DNA of 64,000 nt from positions 992,001-1,056,000 of the forward strand of contig NZ_JBHZGI010000001.1 of NCBI RefSeq assembly GCF_051900535.1. The letters are read 5' to 3'. This document shows positions 58,080 to 64,000 of the stretch, piece by piece. The notes below the pieces were generated by a model that worked only from the letters and a program-made list of their open reading frames with translations, searched no databases and was not told where the DNA came from. Source of the DNA: Frateuria_A sp051900535 (GTDB lineage Bacteria > Pseudomonadota > Gammaproteobacteria > Xanthomonadales > Rhodanobacteraceae). Each line of letters opens with the position of its first letter. The first letter of the stretch is position 1. The translations under genes and the position numbers were made by a program.

Positions 58080-58682
58080 ATGAAGCCCTCGCGCCTGGCC
58101 CGTCTCGTCCTGCTGCTCGGCGCCGCCCTGCTGCTGGCCGCCTGCCATCGCGAAGACGCCCCGCCCTGGCGGCTGACCGACATCAGCGGCCACATGCCCG
58201 ATCTCGCCTTCAAGCTCACCGACGACAACGGCAAGCCGGTGACCGCCGAGGACTACCGCGGCAAGGTGGTGCTGCTGTACTTCGGCTACACGCACTGCCC
58301 GGACGTCTGTCCGCTCACGCTGGCGCACCTGCACGCGGTGCTGCAGCGGGTCGGCCCCAAGGCGGACGGCGCGCGCATCCTGTTCGTCAGCGTCGATCCT
58401 GCGCGCGATACGCCCTCGATCATGCACGCCTACGTCAATGCCTTCGACAAGCGGGCGGTTGGCCTGACCGGCGCGCCGCGTGCGCTGGAGGCGCTGAGCA
58501 AGCGCTACCGCTCGGCGTTCACCCGCGAGCCGGCGCAAGCCGACGGCCAGTACGAGGTCAGCCACAGCTCGGCGATCTACCTGTTCGACCGCCAGGGCCA
58601 GGCGCGCCTGCTCGCCACGCCGGCCGCGTCGCAAAACGACCTCGTCCACGATCTTTATCTGCTGCTGGAAACCGCGAAATGA
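58080..58682 (+). CDS. SCO1/SenC/PrrC-family copper chaperone (lipoprotein)
   Basis: A 200-residue periplasmic lipoprotein with lipobox LAAC (about 22). The thioredoxin-like fold carries the copper site YTHCPDVCPLTL (CxxxC) and a distal His in the QYEVSHSSAIYLF segment. SCO proteins deliver Cu to the CuA centre of cytochrome c oxidase. The ATGA overlap with the following PCuAC gene implies a coupled copper-delivery pair, and the CtaG gene next to it supports this. Confidence 0.93.
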   Translation: MKPSRLARLVLLLGAALLLAACHREDAPPWRLTDISGHMPDLAFKLTDDNGKPVTAEDYRGKVVLLYFGYTHCPDVCPLTLAHLHAVLQRVGPKADGARILFVSVDPARDTPSIMHAYVNAFDKRAVGLTGAPRALEALSKRYRSAFTREPAQADGQYEVSHSSAIYLFDRQGQARLLATPAASQNDLVHDLYLLLETAK

Positions 58683-59119
58683 CTTTGCGCTCGCTGCCCC
58701 TGCTGTTGGCCGGACTGCTCGGTGCCGGCGCTGCCCAAGCGGGCCAGGCCGACCACGTGCACGCCACCGGCGCCTGGATCCGCGTGATGCCCGCCAGCCT
58801 GCCCGCCGGCGGCTACGTGACCCTGCGCAACGACGGCGACCAGCCGGTCGTGCTCGATGGCGCGAGCAGCGCCGACTACGCCAGCGTGATGCTGCACGAG
58901 AGCTCCACCGACACCGGCATGGGCCGCATGCGCATGGTCGATCGCCTGACCGTGCCCGCGCACGGCCAGGTCGCGCTGGCGCCGGGCGGTTACCACTTCA
59001 TGCTGATGGACGCGGCCAAGGCGGTGCAGCCGGGCCAGACGGTACGGATCACGCTGCACTTCGCCGACGGCAGCACGCTGGCCACCGACTTCCTCGCCAA
59101 GCCGGCCAATGCGCTGTAA
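58679..59119 (+). CDS. Periplasmic copper chaperone PCuAC
   Basis: A 146-residue exported protein. Signal peptide 1-21 (AAQA). The copper motif H(M)X10MX21HXM is complete: MLHESSTDTGMGRM followed by GGYHFMLMD. ATGAWIRVMPASLPAGGYVTL is the typical N-terminal part. PCuAC passes Cu(I) to CuA in oxidase together with SCO. The start overlaps the SCO stop by four bases. Confidence 0.93.
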   Translation: MTLRSLPLLLAGLLGAGAAQAGQADHVHATGAWIRVMPASLPAGGYVTLRNDGDQPVVLDGASSADYASVMLHESSTDTGMGRMRMVDRLTVPAHGQVALAPGGYHFMLMDAAKAVQPGQTVRITLHFADGSTLATDFLAKPANAL

Positions 59120-59125
59120 ACCCGC

Positions 59126-59190
59126 GTAGCGTGGGCTTCAGCCCACCACCGCGTTCTCTGCAAAAGACGGTAGACCGAAGCCCACCCTAC
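59126..59190. repeat. Split GTAG...CTAC palindrome (REP-like)
   Basis: GTAGCGTGGGCTTC (59126-59139) pairs with GAAGCCCACCCTAC (59177-59190) over 37 bases. The CTAC tail gives the TAG stop (59187-59189, minus strand) of the CtaG gene. It lies between convergent genes. Confidence 0.6.
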
Positions 59191-60059
59191 GATGCGCGCT
59201 GCGTATCGCGCGCAACCGGTCGCGGGGGCGCGCGGTGCTCGCGCCGGATCCGCCCCCGCCGCGACAGCGCCAGCCACTGCCGCAGCGCCAGCAACGCGCC
59301 GATCGACTCGATCATCGCCGCTGGCACCCAGGTGATCACGCCCCCGACCAGCTGGCCCGTCAGCACGTTGAAGGTGAACGCGCGACCGCAGATCTCGAAG
59401 ATCGGATACAGGTCGGTCTTGGAAAAAGTGACGATCGCGCCGGCCAGGATCTGCGGCGTCATGGTGATCGCCGGCGACAGCACGCGCAGCCCCGGAATCA
59501 TCCGCCCGGGCGGGCGCGGCCGATGGTCCAGCACCAGCGCCCAGTAGATGAAGCCGCTGCCGAGCATCGTCCAGTTCATGAAGCGGTAGATGCGCCAGTC
59601 CAGCATCGCCAGTGTCTGCATCGACGGGATCAGCCAGACCAGGATGAACGCGATGAACAGGAACGTCGCCAGCGCCGGGTTGAACAGCACGGCACTCACC
59701 ACGCGCCACGGCGCCGACTGCTGCGTCGGCCGCAGTACCCGCGCACGCCACTGCAGCGGCAGGCCCGCCCGCAGTACCGATACCGGGAAGGAGGCCACCA
59801 CCAGCAACGGCGCCAGGTGGTGCAGCAATACCTGCTGGATGCGGTGCATGAAGAACTCATGCTCCGCGTAGTAGTCCAGGTAGGTGTGCAGCGACAGGTA
59901 GATGATCGCCATGCCGCTCCAGAACGACAGGCGCCGCCCCAGGCTGACGCCGAGCACGCGCGAGCCACGCCAGTACAGCATCGCGGCCACGAGGAAACTC
60001 GCGAGGAACACCCACGAGAACTCCCACGGCACGATCCATTTGAGCAACAGCGCCATCAC
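59187..60059 (-). CDS. ctaG: Cytochrome c oxidase assembly protein, Caa3_CtaG family
   Basis: A 290-residue inner-membrane protein with about seven hydrophobic segments. HTYLDYYAEHEFFMHRIQQVLLHHLAPLLVV is the His-rich helix pair typical of the family, followed by WRIYRFMNWTMLGSGFIYWALVLDHRP and TPQILAGAIVTFSKTDLYPIFEICG. Family members aid assembly of caa3-type oxidase, probably with copper. The Arg-rich C-terminal tail ends at a stop supplied by the palindrome. Start ATG 60059 or 60056. Confidence 0.88.
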   Translation of the reverse strand: MMALLLKWIVPWEFSWVFLASFLVAAMLYWRGSRVLGVSLGRRLSFWSGMAIIYLSLHTYLDYYAEHEFFMHRIQQVLLHHLAPLLVVASFPVSVLRAGLPLQWRARVLRPTQQSAPWRVVSAVLFNPALATFLFIAFILVWLIPSMQTLAMLDWRIYRFMNWTMLGSGFIYWALVLDHRPRPPGRMIPGLRVLSPAITMTPQILAGAIVTFSKTDLYPIFEICGRAFTFNVLTGQLVGGVITWVPAAMIESIGALLALRQWLALSRRGRIRREHRAPPRPVARDTQRAS

Positions 60060-60151
60060 CGACCCGCACGATCACCAGCCTTCAAGGATAGACCCCACGG
60101 CGCGATGCCGGGGCGCTTGCGGCAGATTGCCGCCTTGGCGGCTGGCGGTTC

Positions 60152-60201
60152 GAGGCGAGCCCCGGCCCCTCACCCCATCCCTCTTTCCTGAGGGAAGAGG
60201 G
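60152..60201. repeat. GAGGCGAGCCC module with CCCTCTTT hairpin
   Basis: GAGGCGAGCCCCGGCCCCTC then ACCCCA and the hairpin CCCTCTTTCC-tgag-GGAAGAGGG with one bulge. It is the counterpart of 49295-49344. Confidence 0.65.
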
Positions 60202-60257
60202 AGCGTGTCTTTCAAAAGCACCAACCAGCCGCCACCTGCTTCCCCCGATGAGAAAGG

Positions 60258-60338
60258 CGCCTGGTTTTGCGCCTGGTTTTGGCTTTGCGCTCTGGCTTTG
60301 CGCTATGGCTTTGCGCTCTGGCTTTGCGCTCTGGCTCT
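60258..60338. repeat. Tandem array with 13-bp period (GGCTTTGCGCTCT)
   Basis: Four 13-bp units (60281-60332, one with a changed base) follow two units of GCGCCTGGTTTT type. The array runs directly into the 217-bp repeat copy B. The unit differs from the array near copy A but has the same length. Confidence 0.85.
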
Positions 60339-60340
60339 AC

Positions 60341-60557
60341 CCGGGTCCCCTATGGAGCGGCGGGCGGGGGGCGGATCAGCCCGCAGGGTGGCCGGCAGGA
60401 CGCCGGCCAGTTTTTCGTCGGGACAGGAGTCCCGTCGAAAAACCCCGCCCCCCGCCCGTGTACCCGAAGGGCGCGCCATCGGGGTGCCCTTCTCTTTGGT
60501 TACTTTCTCTTGGGCAAGCAAGAGAAAGTGACTCGGGCGCCCACGGCGTCCGAAAGC
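60341..60557 (+). repeat. 217-bp dispersed repeat, copy B
   Basis: Nearly identical to 49059-49274, with the same orientation and hairpins at 60411-60442 and 60502-60529. Differences cluster between the two hairpins (CGCCCCCCGCCCGTGTACC against the A copy). It ends 16 bp before the stop of gldG. The whole 60060-60572 gap holds repeats and no gene that I can support. Confidence 0.9.
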
Positions 60558-60572
60558 CTTTGAACCATCAAC

Positions 60573-62444
60573 CTAGCTCGGCCGCGACCGACTCTGCCGC
60601 ACGCGCCGCCAGCCATAGAGCAGCCCGATCAGGGTCACCAGCAAAGGCACCAGCACGATGTTGATCACCTTCAACCGCAAACCCAGCGCATCGATCTCCG
60701 CATTGAGCTGATGCTGCACATCGCGCAACTCCTTGTTGATCGCCAGCCGCCGCTGCTGGAACTGCTCGATCTCGCTCTTCTGCTGCGCGCTGGCCCCGCC
60801 AGAGCGCCCGCCCTTGACCGGCTGCAGCTCGTCCAGCCGCTGCCGCGTCTCGGCCAGCTCGCGCTCCAGCTCCTGCTTCTTCACGAGGAACTTCTGGTCC
60901 GCCGCCGCCTGCAGCGCCCGCACTCGGGTGAAGGGCCGCTGCGAGGCCGAGCGCCCACGGATGGAAAGCAGCGCCGAGGAGCCGCTCAGGTTGTCGGCCA
61001 GGTTGGTGGCGAAGTCGCCGTTGTTGGCGAAGGCCGACAGCATTGGCTGGCCCAGAAAGTTCTGCATCTCGACCCACAGCCTGTCGCTGAGGATGTCGGT
61101 GTCGGCCACCAGCACGACTTCGGAATCGGGTTTCGATTCGGCCAGGTGTCCGGGCGTACGCGCACGCTGCGGGAAGGCGCTGTGGAAGGTGCCGCGAAGG
61201 CGCGCCGCGATCACGTAATGCTGGTTGTCCGGCTGGTAGCCCTGCAGCAGGGAGGTCGGGTCGCTGACCGCCTCCAGCACGCGCTGCGAGGACACCTTCT
61301 CGGCTTCGGCGCTGCTCTGGATCAAGGGCAGCAGGCGCGTCTGCGCATCGGGCGCGAGGTCGAAGCTGCCGGCGGTGGAGACGTTGATGCGCTGCAGGCT
61401 GGCGGTCACCACATCGTTGTGGTTGAGCTCCTGCGGTCCGAGGCCAAGCATCGCCGGATGGTTGAGGTTGGTGCCCGCCAGCTCGATCTGCAGCGCGCGC
61501 GAGCGGTCCAATACCACCGAACCGGCGTTGAAGGCCACGCCCCACGCCGCGAACAGCCGTGGCAGGTCGGAGTTGTGGTCGTCGGTCATGCCGTTGCTGT
61601 CCACGTAAGGCGTGGTGTCCAGCTCGGCATCCGGATCGACGAACACCACCAGGTGTCCGCCACGCAACACGTACTGGTCCAGCGCATAGACCGCGGCGTC
61701 CGGCAACCGCTTCGGATGCACCACCAGCAGCACCTGGATGTCGTCGCCCACGCGGCTGAGCGTGCCGGCATCGAGCGTCCTGACATCGAACAGTTGCTCC
61801 AGCTGCTGCACGACCGCCCACGGCGGCTCGCCGATCGCCGGGTTGCCCGCCAGCGGCAGCGAGCTGATCAGCCCGATGTGCGGTTTGCTCGGCTGGTCCA
61901 GTTCGTAGAGCAGCTTGGCGATGTCGTACTCGAGGAAGGTCTCGCGTGCCGGGTCGAAGAACGAAATCGACAGGTTGCGATCCTCGCCTTCGCCCTCGGT
62001 GCCCGGCACGGTGCTGCCGACCAGGCCGAAGAACACCCGCTCGCCGTTGCTGCCGCCGTTGATCGGCGTCAGGCCGCCGCCCTCGGCGCTGGCCTCATCG
62101 TCCGAGTACGGCACCGGATCGATCACCGCCAGCCGGATGCGTCCGCGCGAGCGGGCGACCATCTCCTGCAGCATCTCGCGCACGCGTTGTTCGTAGCTTC
62201 GGAGCTGCGGCAGGTCGCGGGTAGCGTGTTCGGAGAAGTACAGCGTAAGCTTCAGTGGCCGGTGCAGGTCGTCGATGATGTGCTGCGTGCCCGGCGTGAG
62301 CGTGTAGAGGTGGTCGGCGGTCAAGTCGACGCGCGCTGTCTGCAGCCAGCGGCTGCTGGCCAGGGTGATGCCGATGAAGGCCAGGGTCAGGGCGACCAGC
62401 GCGGCGACCAGCCAGGTGCGGCGGCCGATGTGCAGGTGGCGCAT
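60573..62444 (-). CDS. GldG-type ABC transporter auxiliary protein
   Basis: A 623-residue protein of the ABC_transp_aux/GldG family. An N-terminal helix (about 12-30) is followed by a large periplasmic part (VDLTADHLYTLTPGTQHIID, then PHIGLISSLPL and GGHLVVFVDPDAELD, ThuA-like fold), a coiled-coil segment (about 525-585, Gln/Glu/Arg-rich) and a C-terminal helix (about 596-614). In Flavobacterium GldG works with GldA and GldF; in proteobacteria the cargo is unknown. One base separates it from the permease gene. Confidence 0.88.
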   Translation of the reverse strand: MRHLHIGRRTWLVAALVALTLAFIGITLASSRWLQTARVDLTADHLYTLTPGTQHIIDDLHRPLKLTLYFSEHATRDLPQLRSYEQRVREMLQEMVARSRGRIRLAVIDPVPYSDDEASAEGGGLTPINGGSNGERVFFGLVGSTVPGTEGEGEDRNLSISFFDPARETFLEYDIAKLLYELDQPSKPHIGLISSLPLAGNPAIGEPPWAVVQQLEQLFDVRTLDAGTLSRVGDDIQVLLVVHPKRLPDAAVYALDQYVLRGGHLVVFVDPDAELDTTPYVDSNGMTDDHNSDLPRLFAAWGVAFNAGSVVLDRSRALQIELAGTNLNHPAMLGLGPQELNHNDVVTASLQRINVSTAGSFDLAPDAQTRLLPLIQSSAEAEKVSSQRVLEAVSDPTSLLQGYQPDNQHYVIAARLRGTFHSAFPQRARTPGHLAESKPDSEVVLVADTDILSDRLWVEMQNFLGQPMLSAFANNGDFATNLADNLSGSSALLSIRGRSASQRPFTRVRALQAAADQKFLVKKQELERELAETRQRLDELQPVKGGRSGGASAQQKSEIEQFQQRRLAINKELRDVQHQLNAEIDALGLRLKVINIVLVPLLVTLIGLLYGWRRVRQSRSRPS

Positions 62445-62445
62445 G

Positions 62446-63180
62446 TCAGCGGTTCCGCTTCAGGTCGAGCACCAGCACGCCGGCGGTGAGCCAGGCGAGG
62501 ATGGTGAGCAGGAAATACATCAGGTCGCGTACGTCGAGCACGCCGCGTGCGATCGCCTCGAAGTGCCGCAGCATCGACAGGTGCGCCACACCGTTGACCA
62601 GCTTGCGCGGCAGCGCGCCCTGGAAGAAATCCAGCACCTGCGGCTGGCCGACCAGGATCAGCAGCACGCACACCAGCGCGGTCAGGATGAAGGCCACGAC
62701 CTGGCTGCGCGTGAGCGTCGAGAGGCAGGCGCCGATCGCCAGGAACGCGCCAGCCATCAACCAACTGCCGAGGTAACCGGCGAAGATCACGCCGTTGTCC
62801 GGGTCGCCCAGGTAGTTGACGGTGATCCAGATCGGAAAGGTCAGCGCCAGCGCCAGGCCGAGGAACAACCAGGCGGCGAGGAACTTGCCCAGCATCGCCT
62901 GTACCAGCGTCACCGGCAGCGTCAGCAGCAACTCCAGCGTGCCGGCCTTGGATTCCTCCGCCCACATGCGCATCGACAGCGCCGGCGCCAGGATCAAGTA
63001 CAACCACGGGTGGATCACGAAGAACGGCTGCAGGTCAGCCAGCCCGCGTTCGTAGAAGTCGCCAGCGTAGAAGGTGAGCAGCCCGGCCAGTACCAGGAAG
63101 ATCACCAGGAACACGTACGCGACCGGGGTGACGAAGTAGCTGCGCAGCTCGCGGCGCATGATCGCGGCGACGGGATGCAT
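62446..63180 (-). CDS. ABC-2 type permease (GldF-like)
   Basis: A 244-residue inner-membrane protein with six hydrophobic segments. AAIMRRELRSYFVTPVAYVFLVIFLVLAG and LSMRMWAEESKAGTLELLLTLPVT are family motifs (the latter is the coupling region of ABC-2 permeases). It forms the membrane part of the transporter with the ATPase encoded just upstream. Its ATG shares one base with the ATPase TGA stop. Confidence 0.92.
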   Translation of the reverse strand: MHPVAAIMRRELRSYFVTPVAYVFLVIFLVLAGLLTFYAGDFYERGLADLQPFFVIHPWLYLILAPALSMRMWAEESKAGTLELLLTLPVTLVQAMLGKFLAAWLFLGLALALTFPIWITVNYLGDPDNGVIFAGYLGSWLMAGAFLAIGACLSTLTRSQVVAFILTALVCVLLILVGQPQVLDFFQGALPRKLVNGVAHLSMLRHFEAIARGVLDVRDLMYFLLTILAWLTAGVLVLDLKRNR

Positions 63181-64000
63181 CAGGCGTCCTCCCCCATGGT
63201 GATCTGGCGGAAGACCTCATCCAGCCGGCCGCGCTCGAGCTGGATCTCCGACACCTCCAGGCCCTGCTGGCGCAGCAGGTCCTCGACCGGTTCCAGGATG
63301 CGCGCGCCGGGCTTGGGGAACACGGTGATGCGCCCGTCCAGCGGATCGACCTCGATCGCCGCCACCTGCGGCAGGCGGCCGAGCATCTCCTGGGACACGC
63401 CGCTGCCGGGTGCGCTGAAAGACACCGCCCCGTGGTAGCGCGAGCGCGCCTCCAGTTCGGCCGGCGTGGCATCGGCCAGCAGCTTGCCGCGGGCGATGAT
63501 CACCACCCGGTTGCACAGCGCGTGGACCTCCTCCAGCAGGTGGGTGGAGATCAGGATCGTGCGTTCGCGCGCCATCGAGTCGATCAGGCGGCGCACGGCA
63601 TGTTTCTGGTTCGGGTCCAGGCCGTCGGTGGGCTCGTCCAGCATCAGCACGGGAGGATCGTGCAGGATCGCCTGCGCCAGGCCCACGCGCCGGCGCAGCC
63701 CCTTCGACAGCGTGTCGATGCACTGCTCGAGCACGTCCTCCAGCTGCAGGTGCGTGACCACCTCGTCGAAGCGGCGGAAGCGCGCCTCGGCCGGCAGCGC
63801 ACGCACGCGCAGGATGAAGGTGAGGAACTCGCGCACGGTCATCTCGCCGTAGCTCGGCGCACCCTCGGGCAGGTAGCCGAGCGCGCGCTTGGCCTTGATC
63901 GGCTCGCGCTGCACGTCGTGGCCGCACACCCGCGCGGTGCCGGCGGTGGGCGTCAGGAAGCCGGCGATCATGCGCATCGCGGTGGTCTTGCCAGCGCCAT
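63180..64000 (-). CDS. ABC transporter ATPase (GldA/CcmA-like), 5' end off the window
   Basis: The visible 273 codons start inside Walker A (GAGKTTAMRMIAGF) and contain the Q-loop area, signature LSKGLRRRVGLAQAIL, Walker B PVLMLDEPTDGLDPNQ and the H-loop STHLLEE. A C-terminal extension of about 80 residues matches GldA-type ATPases (DUF4162-like end). It powers export by the GldF/GldG partners encoded downstream. The start codon lies beyond position 64000. Confidence 0.92.
   Translation of the reverse strand, partial: GAGKTTAMRMIAGFLTPTAGTARVCGHDVQREPIKAKRALGYLPEGAPSYGEMTVREFLTFILRVRALPAEARFRRFDEVVTHLQLEDVLEQCIDTLSKGLRRRVGLAQAILHDPPVLMLDEPTDGLDPNQKHAVRRLIDSMARERTILISTHLLEEVHALCNRVVIIARGKLLADATPAELEARSRYHGAVSFSAPGSGVSQEMLGRLPQVAAIEVDPLDGRITVFPKPGARILEPVEDLLRQQGLEVSEIQLERGRLDEVFRQITMGEDA

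Overview
The window looks like chromosomal, mostly housekeeping DNA of a GC-rich gammaproteobacterium in the Xanthomonadales/Lysobacterales, most likely the family Rhodanobacteraceae (Dyella, Rhodanobacter or Frateuria type). The evidence is the gene content (HtpG, HtpX, GluQ, TcdA, long RlmKL, Bpt aminoacyl transferase, PurT, GldAFG-like ABC operon, a xanthomonad-type YajQ), strong G/C preference at third codon positions, and small dispersed palindromes starting with GTAG, as known from Stenotrophomonas and Xanthomonas. The family assignment is inference; no rRNA or tRNA gene is present to test it. I see no insertion sequence, prophage, integrase, CRISPR array or plasmid function.

Layout. 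1-4.1 kb: heat-shock pair htpX-htpG, the tRNA-modifying enzymes GluQ and TcdA, and an orphan acetoacetyl-CoA reductase. 4.2-7.1 kb: a membrane c-type cytochrome followed by a coupled histidine kinase/response regulator pair whose kinase resembles receptors of the CqsS/LqsS type and whose receiver domain carries an unusual insertion. 7.1-10.7 kb: DUF962, pirin, old yellow enzyme and an alpha/beta hydrolase. 10.7-11.7 kb: two nearly identical cold-shock genes in tandem, each with its own terminator and a conserved leader. 11.7-19.7 kb: envelope functions (lipoprotein, Pro-rich EF-hand protein, phospholipase A, PBP4), plus a YcaQ glycosylase, SlyD, a glutathione peroxidase and PncB. 19.7-25.2 kb: thioredoxin-fold protein, aminopeptidase lipoprotein, histone H1-like protein and a rhomboid/lipid kinase/phosphoesterase operon. 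25.3-34.4 kb: PhzF, UPF0178, dehydrogenase, flavoprotein, YajQ, OsmC, a membrane diguanylate cyclase and a NERD-nuclease/helicase fusion. 34.6-45.5 kb: secreted serine carboxypeptidase, Rieske oxygenase coupled to an amino-acid-type permease, LysR, LysE, FMN reductase, acyltransferase, thioesterase, chromate transporter, YVTN propeller. 45.5-57.1 kb: RlmKL, AmpD-like amidase, TesB, Bpt, a ferredoxin-type glutamate synthase-like protein, PurT, a transglutaminase and an SPFH/mini-membrane-protein/ribbon-helix-helix operon. 57.2-60.1 kb: copper delivery and cytochrome oxidase assembly (SCO, PCuAC, CtaG). 60.6-64 kb: a GldA-F-G-like ABC transporter operon running off the right edge.

The most unusual content lies between the genes. 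(i) GTAG...CTAC palindromes sit at gene ends and supply the TAG stop codon of at least nine genes. (ii) A 216-217 bp dispersed repeat with two strong hairpins occurs twice in the same orientation (near 49.1 and 60.4 kb), each copy next to a 13-bp tandem array. (iii) The cold-shock pair shares leader elements at fixed distances from the start codon. (iv) A perfect in-frame 48-bp duplication lies inside dacB. Promoter calls are by eye only and are weak except for the TTGACA-16-TACTTT pair in front of the helicase.
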